Positions 17,564 through 26,487 of a stretch of 64,000 nt of DNA are shown here, one piece after another. Where the stretch lies: assembly GCF_009737085.1 (NCBI RefSeq), contig NZ_WOVL01000018.1, forward strand, positions 1 to 64,000, in the 5' to 3' direction. Position 1 is the first letter of the stretch, and the number at the start of each line of letters is the position of its first letter. This stretch comes from Paenibacillus sp. NEAU-GSW1. GTDB taxonomy: Bacteria > Bacillota > Bacilli > Paenibacillales > Paenibacillaceae. A model generated the notes under the pieces. The model was not told the origin of the DNA. It did not search any database and saw only the letters and a program-made list of their open reading frames with translations. The translations under genes were made by a program, and so were the position numbers.

Positions 17564-19279
17564 CTAAAATAAAAAGTAACGCTGCGCCATCGGCAGCTCT
17601 CTTGCAGGCTCGCAAGTGATCGCTTCGCCGTCTACCGTTACCGTATAAGTCTCCGGGTCAACTTCAAGCTTTGGCGTACCGTCGTTGTGGATCATATCTT
17701 TTTTCGTTACGCTCCGACAGCCGCGCACCGGCTCCACCCGCTTCTGCAGCCCAAGCTCCTCGGCTATGCCGCGGTCGTATGCCGCTTGCGAGACAAACGT
17801 AATGGCGCTGCTGTGCACAAGCTTGCCGAATGATGCGAACATCGGCCTGCCGAACACCGGTTGCGGCGTCGGAATCGAAGCGTTCGGATCGCCCATCTGC
17901 GCATAGGCGATGCTGCCGCCCTTCAGCACCATGTCCGGCTTGACGCCGAAAAACATCGGATGCCAGATGACAAGATCGGCGAATTTGCCCGGCTCGATCG
18001 AGCCGACAAGATGCGAGACGCCATGCGTGATCGCCGGGTTGATCGTATATTTCGCGATATAGCGCTTGATCCGGAAATTGTCGCTTTCCGTATCGTCGGG
18101 AGCTAGCGGTCCGCGTTGTTTTTTCATTTTGTCCGCCGTTTGCCAGGTACGGATAATGACTTCACCGACGCGTCCCATCGCCTGCGAATCGGAACTGATC
18201 ATGCTGAATACGCCCATATCATGCAAAATATCTTCCGCCGCAATCGTCTCCGGTCGAATCCGCGAATCGGCAAATGCGACGTCTTCCGGAATGCTGCTGT
18301 CCAGGTGATGGCATACCATCAGCATATCGAGATGCTCTTCTATCGTATTGATCGTAAAAGGGCGGGTCGGGTTCGTAGAGGAAGGCAGCACGTTCCGCTC
18401 GCCCGCGGCAACGATAATATCCGGCGCATGGCCGCCGCCCGCGCCCTCCGTATGATAGGTATGAATCGTTCTGCCGCCGATTGCCGCCAAAGTATCTTCA
18501 ATAAATCCGGCTTCGTTAAGGGTATCTGTATGTATGGCCACCTGTATGTCATATTGATCGGCCGCCTTCAAGCAGGCGTCAATTGCAGCTGGCGTCGTGC
18601 CCCAGTCCTCATGCAGCTTCAATCCGATAGCTCCCGCTTCGATCTGCTCGATCAACGGCGCCGTAAATGAAGCATTGCCTTTGCCGGTAAAACCGATATT
18701 CATCGGAAAATGCTCCGCCGCCTCCAGCATCCGCCGCATATGCCAAGCTCCTGGCGTTACTGTCGTAGCGTTCGTACCCGTTGCCGGGCCGGTTCCTCCG
18801 CCAATCATTGTCGTTACGCCGGAAGACAGCGCGGTTTCGATTTGCTGCGGGCAAATGAAATGGATATGCGAATCGATGCCGCCGGCTGTAACGATTTTGC
18901 CCTCTCCGGCAATGACTTCCGTACTCGCTCCTGCAATCATATTGGGCGACACGCCGTCCATAATGTCCGGGTTGCCGGCTTTTCCTATGCCGACAATCAC
19001 GCCGTCCTTAATGCCGATATCGGCTTTCACGATGCCCCAATGATCGATGACAACCGCATTCGTAATAAGCGTATCCAGCACGCCTTCGTCGCGCAGCGCG
19101 CCGCTCGATTGCCCCATTCCGTCCCGAATGACCTTGCCGCCGCCGAATTTGCATTCATCGCCGTATACGGTATAGTCCTTCTCAATTTTTGCCCACAGCT
19201 CCGTATCGGCCAACCGGACCGCATCGCCTGTCGTCGGCCCGAACATCGCGGCGTAGCTTGCCCTATCCATCGCGCTCAT
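17564..19279 (-). CDS. ureC: Urease alpha (catalytic) subunit UreC
   Basis: UreC hydrolyses urea to ammonia and carbamate. The 571-residue protein is full length. The two nickel ions are held by HIHFICPQQ, the carbamylated lysine in [20 protein letters not shown] and [12 protein letters not shown]. The active-site flap [16 protein letters not shown], the DDILHDMG-type aspartate ([12 protein letters not shown]) and SSDSQAMGR follow. All expected ligands are present, so it should be active once nickel is inserted. It overlaps ureB by 4 nt. Confidence 0.98.
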   Translation of the reverse strand: MSAMDRASYAAMFGPTTGDAVRLADTELWAKIEKDYTVYGDECKFGGGKVIRDGMGQSSGALRDEGVLDTLITNAVVIDHWGIVKADIGIKDGVIVGIGKAGNPDIMDGVSPNMIAGASTEVIAGEGKIVTAGGIDSHIHFICPQQIETALSSGVTTMIGGGTGPATGTNATTVTPGAWHMRRMLEAAEHFPMNIGFTGKGNASFTAPLIEQIEAGAIGLKLHEDWGTTPAAIDACLKAADQYDIQVAIHTDTLNEAGFIEDTLAAIGGRTIHTYHTEGAGGGHAPDIIVAAGERNVLPSSTNPTRPFTINTIEEHLDMLMVCHHLDSSIPEDVAFADSRIRPETIAAEDILHDMGVFSMISSDSQAMGRVGEVIIRTWQTADKMKKQRGPLAPDDTESDNFRIKRYIAKYTINPAITHGVSHLVGSIEPGKFADLVIWHPMFFGVKPDMVLKGGSIAYAQMGDPNASIPTPQPVFGRPMFASFGKLVHSSAITFVSQAAYDRGIAEELGLQKRVEPVRGCRSVTKKDMIHNDGTPKLEVDPETYTVTVDGEAITCEPARELPMAQRYFLF

Positions 19280-19644
19280 ACGTTACCGCCTTCCCATGCA
19301 TCAAGACGTTCCCGCACGCCTGCAGGCACTGCTCCCGCTTCCGCTTTGCCTTGAGACAATCCGTTTAAGCCGTAACTCAGCTTGGACCCGCCTAACTCAA
19401 CAAGCGTTACCGGCTTCTCCTCGCCGGGCTCGAAACGAACAGCCGTCCCAGCCGGTATATGAAGCCGCATGCCAAAGGCCGCCTCGCGATTGAACTTCAA
19501 AGCGCGATTGACTTCAAAAAAATGAAAATGCGATCCGACCTGAACCGGCCGGTCTCCCATATTGACGACTATACAAGTCGTCGTACGGCGTCCTGCATTT
19601 ATTTCAATCGTGCCGGCAGCCGTCCGATATTGTCCCGGTATCAT
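19276..19644 (-). CDS. ureB: Urease beta subunit UreB
   Basis: This 122-residue structural subunit starts [19 protein letters not shown]. It contains the hallmark [23 protein letters not shown] and a C-terminal PVTLVELGG. Separate UreA, UreB and UreC chains are the usual bacterial arrangement, as opposed to the fused UreAB of Helicobacter. The gene lies 24 nt downstream of ureA and overlaps the start of ureC by 4 nt. Confidence 0.97.
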   Translation of the reverse strand: MIPGQYRTAAGTIEINAGRRTTTCIVVNMGDRPVQVGSHFHFFEVNRALKFNREAAFGMRLHIPAGTAVRFEPGEEKPVTLVELGGSKLSYGLNGLSQGKAEAGAVPAGVRERLDAWEGGNV

Positions 19645-19668
19645 GCGATCTCCTCCTTGGCCGCTTTA

Positions 19669-19974
19669 TTATTCCGCTATCGGATGGTGAATCGTTACAA
19701 GTTTCGTTCCATCTGGAAAAGTCGCCTCAACCTGCACTTCATGAATCATTTCCGGTATGCCTGGCATGACTTGATCGCGGCGCAGTAGTGTTGTTCCAAA
19801 CGCCATCAGCTCTGCAACGGTTCTCCCGTCGCGTGCGCCTTCCAATATTTCCGAGGTAATAATCGCAACGCTTTCCGGGTAATTCAGCTTCACGCCGCGC
19901 TCAAGCCGTCTGCGCGCCAAGTCGGCGGCAACGGTAATAAGCAGCTTCTCTTTCTCGCGTTCCGTCAACTGCAT
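19669..19974 (-). CDS. ureA: Urease gamma subunit UreA
   Basis: This 101-residue structural subunit begins [20 protein letters not shown]. The family segments [27 protein letters not shown] and [21 protein letters not shown] are present. It is the first gene of ureABCFGD. AGAGGTGAT precedes the ATG, and a promoter with a GlnR/TnrA site lies upstream. Confidence 0.97.
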   Translation of the reverse strand: MQLTEREKEKLLITVAADLARRRLERGVKLNYPESVAIITSEILEGARDGRTVAELMAFGTTLLRRDQVMPGIPEMIHEVQVEATFPDGTKLVTIHHPIAE

Positions 19975-20003
19975 TTCATCACCTCTTTGCCTCTATTAGT
20001 ATT

Positions 20004-20032
20004 ATTATAGACAGCCAGGATTAGGAAGTAAA
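20004..20032 (-). promoter_or_regulatory. SigA promoter of the urease operon
   Basis: The minus strand shows -35 TTTACT (20032-20027), a 17-bp spacer and a consensus -10 TATAAT (20009-20004), about 30 nt before the ureA ATG. Confidence 0.75.
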
Positions 20033-20040
20033 TGATTTCA

Positions 20041-20057
20041 TGTCAGAAAATATGACA
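20041..20057 (-). promoter_or_regulatory. GlnR/TnrA-type nitrogen regulator binding site
   Basis: On the minus strand the 17-mer TGTCATATTTTCTGACA fits the TGTNA-N7-TNACA consensus, including the A/T-rich core, without mismatch. Its centre is about 52 bp upstream of the predicted start site, the position of activating TnrA sites in B. subtilis. It predicts urease induction under nitrogen limitation. Confidence 0.8.
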
Positions 20058-20066
20058 TGGATGTTG

Positions 20067-21038
20067 TCATGCAAAAAGCAATCCAATTTTCGCCGCAATT
20101 TCCGCTTTCCACTTATCAAGACCGTTATTTTGAAAGCCATAATGGAATAGTTTTTCGGTTTCCACAAAGCGAGCGTCTGCCGTACTTGTTCCCATAACAA
20201 CGGCGATCAGCCGCTTATTTCCTTGCTTCGCAGTTCCTGTAAAGCAATAGCCTGCCCGCTCCGTGTAGCCGGTTTTCAAGCCGTCGTTGCCCGGAAATGC
20301 AAACGGCTTGCTTGGCAGCATCATATTGGTGCTCTGCAGCTTCGTATCCAAGGTCGTCAGCTTTACGCTCCCGCGCGCCGAAACGTCAAGCACCTCCGGA
20401 TATTTGCGGATCAAATAGCGAGCCAGCTTCGCCGTATCGTCTGCTGTCATGATCGTATCCGCATCCGCTGCAGCTCCGGCGAACGCGGCGAGGTCCGACT
20501 TGTTAAGTCCCGTCGAATTGCCGAACCTCGCTTCTTCGGACAAGCCGATTTCCTTCGCACGCTTATTCATCAGCTTCGCAAACTCCCGCTCCGAACCGGC
20601 AATATGCTCAGCCAGCGCAACCGCGGCGTCATTCGCGGAATGAATCGTTGTCGCTTCAAACAATTCCCGAACCGTCCAGCTCTCACCGGGACCAAATCCG
20701 ATTTGCGCGCCAGGCGCTTCAGCGGCATATGGACTTGTCATAACCGTATCGCTCCATTTCAGCCGCCCTTCATTCACTTGGTCGAGCACGAGCAGCTCTG
20801 TCATCATTTTTGACATGCTTGCGGGCGGAAGCGCCTGATCGGCATTTTTCTCATACAATATATGTCCCGTTTCGGCATCTAGAAGAATTGCCGCATCAGC
20901 CTCGATCAGCGGCTTTTGCTCTGCAGGGGCAAGCAAGTCATGCCAAGAGGTTCCGGCGAGCCCAAACAAAATGATGCCGGCGGCAAGCAAGGCCAGCCCC
21001 CTGCGTTTCCGATTATCTTTTCGAACCTTAATCATCAC
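20067..21038 (-). CDS. D-alanyl-D-alanine carboxypeptidase (class C-type low-molecular-weight PBP)
   Basis: This 323-residue enzyme of peptidase family S11 removes the terminal D-Ala from stem pentapeptides. It has one N-terminal membrane segment (about 14-30). SxxK is in PPASMSKMMTELL (Ser 74), SxN in TTIHSANDAAVALAEHI, and KTG in GNDGLKTGYTERAGYC. It lacks the C-terminal amphipathic-helix domain of DacA, so it resembles DacF or short forms. It lies 116 nt downstream of a two-component pair on the same strand and may be one of its targets. In vancomycin-resistance loci such enzymes (VanY) have a different fold, so the parallel is functional only. Confidence 0.92.
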   Translation of the reverse strand: MMIKVRKDNRKRRGLALLAAGIILFGLAGTSWHDLLAPAEQKPLIEADAAILLDAETGHILYEKNADQALPPASMSKMMTELLVLDQVNEGRLKWSDTVMTSPYAAEAPGAQIGFGPGESWTVRELFEATTIHSANDAAVALAEHIAGSEREFAKLMNKRAKEIGLSEEARFGNSTGLNKSDLAAFAGAAADADTIMTADDTAKLARYLIRKYPEVLDVSARGSVKLTTLDTKLQSTNMMLPSKPFAFPGNDGLKTGYTERAGYCFTGTAKQGNKRLIAVVMGTSTADARFVETEKLFHYGFQNNGLDKWKAEIAAKIGLLFA

Positions 21039-21154
21039 ACAAAAAATCCCCTTTCAAATGGACGTTTCAACTTTCTCCTATTGTAGGAGCGCCATTTTAA
21101 GGGGAATGTAACAAAATCATAAATAAGTCTTAACTTAATTTAAAAAAGTAATAA

Positions 21155-22249
21155 TTATGTTTCTATAATCGGCAGCCGCACTTTAAACACCGTTTCGTAA
21201 TGATCGCTTGCCGCGCTAATCTCGCCGCCGTGCCTCTCGACAATTCCTTTTGCAATCGCGAGTCCAAGCCCGGAGCCGCCCGACTTCTCCGTTCTCGATT
21301 TGTCGACGCGATAGAACCGGTCGAACAGAAACGGAAGATCGACGGCCGGAATCATTTCGCCGTAATTGGCAACCTCAACGATCGCAACCGACTTCTCCTT
21401 GCGCAGCCGAATATCGACCTTTCTCCCTTCTTTCCCGTACGTAACTGCATTCGTGAGCAAATTTTCAAACACACGGACAAGCTTGGCCGGATCTCCCGAC
21501 AGGAGCACTTCTTTCTCCTCGCTGTGCAATTTCCCCTCCATTCCTGACTGCTTGAGCTGGGGAAGGAATTGCACAAGCAATTGTCCGAGCATTTCCGTCA
21601 AATTCATATTCATCCGTTGCAGCGGCACAGCGTCATGGCGCATGCGGGTATATTCAAATAAATCGTTGATAAGAACATGCAGCCTTTGCGATTTGTCATA
21701 AGCGATTTGCACATAATGACGAAGCTCAACTTCATCGCGGTAACGGTCCTGTTCAATCAAGCCCAAATAGCCGAGCACGGAAGTGAGCGGCGTCCGCAAA
21801 TCATGCGACACATTCGTAATAAGCTCGTTTTTCGTTTGTTCCGCCCGCCGTTCATCATCGAGCGAGTTTTTAAGCCGTTCGACCAGCACATTCATATCTT
21901 TAGCCAGCCCGCCAAAAGGGCTCCGTTCAGCAACTTGCACCGTATGATCGAAGTGCCCCTCTGAGATGTATCGGATCGACAAACCGATTCGGTCCAGGTT
22001 GCGGAAATATCTCCATTGCAGAAAACCGAAATAGGCCATGAAAACAAAAGTGCCAATCATATAGAAGGCAAGCGTTTCGCCAAACAAACCGACCAGACCT
22101 CTCAGCCAGCTCCGCACATCAGGATTGCCGGTCGTCATTCCGTCTATGACCGAAACGAACAGAGATACAGTAACGATAGACAGCAGCACGCTTAACAGCA
22201 AATGCGCAAAGGACCTCCACATGACGATCATCGCAATATTAGGCTTCAA
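21155..22249 (-). CDS. Sensor histidine kinase, VanS-like
   Basis: The 364-residue kinase has two N-terminal membrane segments (about 10-32 and 60-80) with a short extracellular loop of about 25 residues. A HAMP-like linker follows (about 85-135), then the dimerisation motif NVSHDLRTPLTSVLGYLGLIEQDRY (phospho-acceptor His 149). The ATPase domain shows N (FENLLTNAVTYG), F (LFDRFYRVD) and G (GGSGLGLAIAKG) boxes. The sequence around the linker (ERSPFGGLAKDMNVLV) and the LxxEQDRYR region recall VanS and related envelope sensors. Its start overlaps the response-regulator gene by 11 nt. Confidence 0.93.
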   Translation of the reverse strand: MKPNIAMIVMWRSFAHLLLSVLLSIVTVSLFVSVIDGMTTGNPDVRSWLRGLVGLFGETLAFYMIGTFVFMAYFGFLQWRYFRNLDRIGLSIRYISEGHFDHTVQVAERSPFGGLAKDMNVLVERLKNSLDDERRAEQTKNELITNVSHDLRTPLTSVLGYLGLIEQDRYRDEVELRHYVQIAYDKSQRLHVLINDLFEYTRMRHDAVPLQRMNMNLTEMLGQLLVQFLPQLKQSGMEGKLHSEEKEVLLSGDPAKLVRVFENLLTNAVTYGKEGRKVDIRLRKEKSVAIVEVANYGEMIPAVDLPFLFDRFYRVDKSRTEKSGGSGLGLAIAKGIVERHGGEISAASDHYETVFKVRLPIIET

Positions 22250-22934
22250 TTTTATAGCCGACCCCCCATACCGTAATGATCATTTTGTCGCCCAGCTCCT
22301 GTTCCAGCTTGTCCCTGAGCTTGCTGATATGAACCATTACCGTATTATTGGATTCAAAATATTTCTCTTTCCAAACGTGCTGAAAAATTTCCTCCGCACT
22401 GAAAACTCTGCCAGAATGGCTGGCAAGCAAATATAGGATGCCGAATTCGGTAGAGGTCAAGTTGAGCGGCTTTCCGTTAACGGATGCGGTATGGCTCGCC
22501 TTATCGATGGCAAGCGCGCCTAGCGTCAATTCCTCCCGTTTGCTTCCTGCATTCAACGGCGGGCTAAATTGATACGACCGCCTGATGAGCGAACGAACCC
22601 GCGCCAGCAATTCCAGCGGATTAAACGGCTTGATCATATAATCGTCAGCGCCGGTCATCAGTCCCATTATTTTGTCCATATCTTCCGCTTTCGCGCTAAC
22701 CATTAAGATCGGCACCGACTGATCGCGGCGCAGTCTGCGGCATACTTCAAGTCCGTCCATTCGGGGCATCATGATATCAAGCACGACCAAGTCGAACGGC
22801 TTCTGCTCGAACAGCTCCAGCGCTTGCTCGCCGTCACCGGCAATTTCGGTTTCATAGCCTTCATTTTTCAAGTATATTTCGATAAGTTCAGCGATTTCCC
22901 GCTCATCGTCGACAATTAGAATGCGTCTATTCAC
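22239..22934 (-). CDS. OmpR-family response regulator, VanR-like
   Basis: This product of about 231 residues has a receiver domain with the acidic pair DDE, the phospho-acceptor Asp in LVVLDIMMPRMDG and Lys in YMIKPFNPLEL. A winged-helix DNA-binding domain follows, with LTSTEFGILYLLASHSGRVFSAEEIF and the recognition helix NTVMVHISKLRDKL. I prefer the GTG at 22934 (VNRRILIVDDE), because AGAGG lies 7 nt upstream and the family normally starts here; the frame is open to an ATG at 22955. Pairs with the overlapping kinase gene. Confidence 0.94.
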   Translation of the reverse strand: MNRRILIVDDEREIAELIEIYLKNEGYETEIAGDGEQALELFEQKPFDLVVLDIMMPRMDGLEVCRRLRRDQSVPILMVSAKAEDMDKIMGLMTGADDYMIKPFNPLELLARVRSLIRRSYQFSPPLNAGSKREELTLGALAIDKASHTASVNGKPLNLTSTEFGILYLLASHSGRVFSAEEIFQHVWKEKYFESNNTVMVHISKLRDKLEQELGDKMIITVWGVGYKIEA

Positions 22935-23149
22935 CTTAAGACCTCTTTCTTTCATGACATCACTATGGCAACACTATACAGGATTGCGATGGCCGCCGTC
23001 CTCCATACTTGGAATAATTCAGAATTATTAAGACAAATTTCAACCTTTCTAAAGGTATTTCGGCGCTTTGCGTCCGATCGCATTGCTAGTCAACGCTTGT
23101 CCGTTGTGTTAAACTAAAGGGTATCGACATTCATATGGGAGGGACAAAC

Positions 23150-24835
23150 ATGTCGGCTAAAAAAATGCGTTCTGACATGATCAAAAAAGGATTTGACCGC
23201 GCTCCTCACCGCAGCCTTTTGCGTGCGGCTGGCGTTAAGGAAGAAGATTTCGACAAACCGTTTATCGCGGTTTGCAACTCTTATATTGATATTATTCCTG
23301 GCCACGTCCATCTTCAAGAGTTTGGCAAACTGGTTAAAGAAGCAATCCGCGAAGCTGGCGGCGTGCCTTTCGAGTTCAATACGATCGGCGTAGACGACGG
23401 CATTGCGATGGGCCATATCGGCATGCGATACTCGCTTGCAAGCCGTGAAATTATTGCCGACTCCGTAGAAACAGTCGTTAACGCGCACTGGTTCGACGGC
23501 ATGGTCTGCATTCCAAACTGCGACAAAATTACGCCGGGAATGATTATGGGCGCGCTTCGCGTCAACATCCCGACCATTATGGTCAGCGGCGGTCCGATGA
23601 AAGCTGGCAAAACGTCCGACGGCCGTTCGATCTCGCTGTCCAGCGTATTCGAAGGCGTTGGCGCTTACCAAGCCGGCAAAATCGATGACGCAGGCCTGAT
23701 GGAGCTTGAACAATTCGGCTGTCCGACTTGCGGCTCCTGTTCCGGCATGTTTACGGCAAACTCCATGAACTGCCTTGCGGAAGGCCTTGGCCTTGCGCTT
23801 CCAGGCAACGGCACGATTCTTGCCGTATCGCCTGAACGCAAAGAATTCGTTAAACGTTCGGCTCGCCAGCTGATGGAGCTGATCGAAAAAGGCATCAAGC
23901 CTCGCGATATCGTAAAGAAAGAAACGATCGACAACGCTTTTGCGCTTGATATGGCAATGGGCGGTTCGACAAATACGGTTCTTCATACGCTTGCTATCGC
24001 TCATGAAGCAGGCATCGATTATCCGATCGAACGCATCAACGAAGTTGCTGAACGCGTGCCGCATTTGGCAAAAATCGCTCCTGCCTCCGATTATCATATC
24101 GAAGACGTTCATAACGCAGGCGGCGTAAGCGCAATTATTAATGAATTGTTCAAAAAAGAAGGCGCCTTAAACGGCGACATGTTAACTGTTACAGGCAAAA
24201 CGCTTCGCGAGAACGTAGCTGGCTGTGAAATTCTCGATAAGGATGTTATCCATCCGATCGACAATCCGCACAGCGAACGCGGCGGCTTGGCTGTTCTGTT
24301 CGGCAACCTTGCTCCTGGCGGCGCAATTATTAAAGTCGGCGCTGTCGACAAATCGGTCGGCGGCTATCATAAAGGTCCTGCTATTTGCTTTGATTCCCAA
24401 GACGACGCGCTTCATGGCATCGCGAACGGCAAAGTTAAAGAAGGACATGTTGTTATTATCCGTTATGAAGGACCAAAAGGCGGTCCTGGCATGCCGGAGA
24501 TGCTTGCTCCAACTTCGCAAATCGTCGGCATGGGCCTCGGCGCTAAAGTCGGTCTCGTTACGGACGGACGCTTCTCCGGCGCATCGCGCGGCATCAGCAT
24601 CGGCCACGTTTCGCCGGAAGCAGCTGAAGGCGGACCAATCGCATTCGTACAAGACGGCGATATTGTTGAACTCGATATGAACGGCCGTTCGATGAACTTG
24701 CTGATCAGCGACGAAGAGTTCGAGAAACGCCGCGCAGCTTGGCCTGGTTTCGAACCAAAAATCAAACGCGGCTACCTTGCCCGTTATTCGCATCTCGTTA
24801 CAAATGCCTCCAGCGGCGGCGTAATGAAAATGTAG
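23150..24835 (+). CDS. ilvD: Dihydroxy-acid dehydratase IlvD
   Basis: IlvD converts dihydroxy-isovalerate and dihydroxy-methylvalerate to the keto acids of valine, leucine and isoleucine synthesis, and of pantothenate. The protein is about 561 residues, full length. Cysteines that hold the Fe-S cluster are in [26 protein letters not shown] and [18 protein letters not shown]. The conserved [11 protein letters not shown] segment is near the end. The start at 23150 (MSAKKMRSD) has GGGAGGG 6 nt upstream. It stands alone, away from other ilv genes. Confidence 0.98.
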   Translation: MSAKKMRSDMIKKGFDRAPHRSLLRAAGVKEEDFDKPFIAVCNSYIDIIPGHVHLQEFGKLVKEAIREAGGVPFEFNTIGVDDGIAMGHIGMRYSLASREIIADSVETVVNAHWFDGMVCIPNCDKITPGMIMGALRVNIPTIMVSGGPMKAGKTSDGRSISLSSVFEGVGAYQAGKIDDAGLMELEQFGCPTCGSCSGMFTANSMNCLAEGLGLALPGNGTILAVSPERKEFVKRSARQLMELIEKGIKPRDIVKKETIDNAFALDMAMGGSTNTVLHTLAIAHEAGIDYPIERINEVAERVPHLAKIAPASDYHIEDVHNAGGVSAIINELFKKEGALNGDMLTVTGKTLRENVAGCEILDKDVIHPIDNPHSERGGLAVLFGNLAPGGAIIKVGAVDKSVGGYHKGPAICFDSQDDALHGIANGKVKEGHVVIIRYEGPKGGPGMPEMLAPTSQIVGMGLGAKVGLVTDGRFSGASRGISIGHVSPEAAEGGPIAFVQDGDIVELDMNGRSMNLLISDEEFEKRRAAWPGFEPKIKRGYLARYSHLVTNASSGGVMKM

Positions 24836-24852
24836 CATTACCGTTTAAACCA

Positions 24853-24891
24853 AAAAACCTCCGGAACCGCTAATAGGTTCCGGAGGTTTTT
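24853..24891. terminator. Bidirectional intrinsic terminator between ilvD and the deacetylase gene
   Basis: Sixteen-bp perfect arms run from AAAAACC to GGTTTTT with a 7-nt loop, giving a T-run on both strands. It serves the convergent ilvD and polysaccharide deacetylase genes. Confidence 0.92.
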
Positions 24892-24905
24892 GGTTATTTG
24901 TACAA

Positions 24906-26309
24906 TTAGATCGCAGTTGTCGTATTGCCGCCCATTGGGGCAGTGTCATCAGCTGTCGTTTGAAGTGTACGATGAACAGCATCCGTCATACGAATCGTAT
25001 CTTCTTGCACGATAGCCGTGCTTTTGCTTGCATAGCCCATAAGCCGTTCAACTGGCATAAGCAGCATATGAGGATCGATAGAAACTCTTCGCTCTTTCGC
25101 TCGGACATTCGTTTGCTTTTTTGTCAGCACTCGCATTAATACTCGCAAGTATATGCGGGTCGAACGCGCAAACCATCCGTCAGGCAGCTTCATCGTCTGG
25201 AAGCCAAGCCGATCCGCTCCGCGATGGATCATCGTCACCCCGTACACAGCGCGCACTTCGGAAAATTGCGGTTCTGCCTTCACCGATTCGGCAAGTACAG
25301 GCAGCGCGTGTTCAACTTCCCTCAGCATCTTGATTCCTGTCGCAAGCGGCGATTTGGATGCTGCCGCAAGAGATGACAGCATGCGGTTATCGAAATGAAG
25401 CTCAACGATTTTATCGCCTTTTACCAACCGTGCAGCATCTTTCAGTTGGACCGTTTGTCCTCCATATGTCGTAATCCGATAATGAAATGCCGGATTGGAC
25501 TCTCCGACCTGCTTTAGCCGGAACACGAGATGAAACGCTTTTTCATATTGCAGCCATAAAAAAATGAGTGATTTTTTCATCCATGACTGCTTCTGGCTTT
25601 TAGCCTCTTCCGTCAGCTTCACCAACGTGTCGATGCCGACGAAGGAATAGCCTCTTTTCACGCCTTCTTGCAAGTAAGCCTCAAGCGCAATCAGCATATT
25701 GGCAGGGGCATCAACATCAGCGCCCGGTGTGCGTCCGCAATCATGCAGCAGAACGACCTCGCCCGGACGAAGCTTCTTCATCATCCGCGCTTGCAGCTTT
25801 TTGGCGCCAAGCTTCGCATTCCAGTCGCCGAAAATCGCCGACCAAAGCACGATTTGGTAATGGCCGAGCCTTGCAAAATCGAATACATTGACAATGCCCC
25901 AAGGGGGACGATAATAATTGGAACGCACGCCGGTTGCCTCGCGTATTACGTCACAGGTTTGTTCGATCTGCTTGCGCACCGTTTTGGGCCGCATAAACCA
26001 ATTCGACTTATGGACATAATTATGGATACCTATAATATGACCGTCCTCTTGCATCCGGCGCAGCAGCTCGGACTGGCTTTCAGCATGCGAGCCAACGACA
26101 AAGAACGTCGCTTTTGCATTATATTTTGCCAGTAAATCGAGCAGCTTCGGCGTATATTCAGGGTCCGGGCCATCATCGAACGTAAGCGCGATTTCCCGCT
26201 CAACGCGACCTTTTTTAAATACGCGGAACCCGAAAGTACGGCTGATGAATGCAGGGAGAAAAGCGTAGAAAGATAAGAAATAAAGTGCCCAGAGCAGCAA
26301 ATTCTCCAT
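24906..26309 (-). CDS. Membrane-anchored polysaccharide deacetylase with C-terminal YkoP-like domain
   Basis: The 467-residue product has an N-terminal hydrophobic anchor (about 3-22). A NodB homology domain follows: TFDDGP (43-48), metal-binding histidines in GIHNYVHKSNW, RPPWG, and VLLHDCG with the catalytic His-Asp. After about residue 240 comes a second domain of about 200 residues with ITTYGGQTVQLKDAARLVKGD and IHRGADRLGFQTMKLPDG, which I recall in B. subtilis YkoP-like proteins; that family call is tentative. Likely substrate is peptidoglycan or another N-acetylated cell-wall glycan. GGTGAGGG precedes the start. Confidence 0.88.
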   Translation of the reverse strand: MENLLLWALYFLSFYAFLPAFISRTFGFRVFKKGRVEREIALTFDDGPDPEYTPKLLDLLAKYNAKATFFVVGSHAESQSELLRRMQEDGHIIGIHNYVHKSNWFMRPKTVRKQIEQTCDVIREATGVRSNYYRPPWGIVNVFDFARLGHYQIVLWSAIFGDWNAKLGAKKLQARMMKKLRPGEVVLLHDCGRTPGADVDAPANMLIALEAYLQEGVKRGYSFVGIDTLVKLTEEAKSQKQSWMKKSLIFLWLQYEKAFHLVFRLKQVGESNPAFHYRITTYGGQTVQLKDAARLVKGDKIVELHFDNRMLSSLAAASKSPLATGIKMLREVEHALPVLAESVKAEPQFSEVRAVYGVTMIHRGADRLGFQTMKLPDGWFARSTRIYLRVLMRVLTKKQTNVRAKERRVSIDPHMLLMPVERLMGYASKSTAIVQEDTIRMTDAVHRTLQTTADDTAPMGGNTTTAI

Positions 26310-26487
26310 ATAATTCCCTCACCCGTTAGTATTTTTCAGTTATAAGCCTGTACGAAAGGAACTTGAACGATAACTTCAATTGTATCATATTAGGCTGTAA
26401 ATTTAACATTAAAATAAGCAGCTGTTGAGAAATTATAGTACAATCATAGTAATTATATGAATCCTGTCCGAAAAAGGAGCTTCGATC

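Noticed and set aside
23114-24112. 332-codon open frame on the minus strand
   Set aside because: Antisense to ilvD. The translation is a His/Phe/Arg-rich shadow without recognisable domains.
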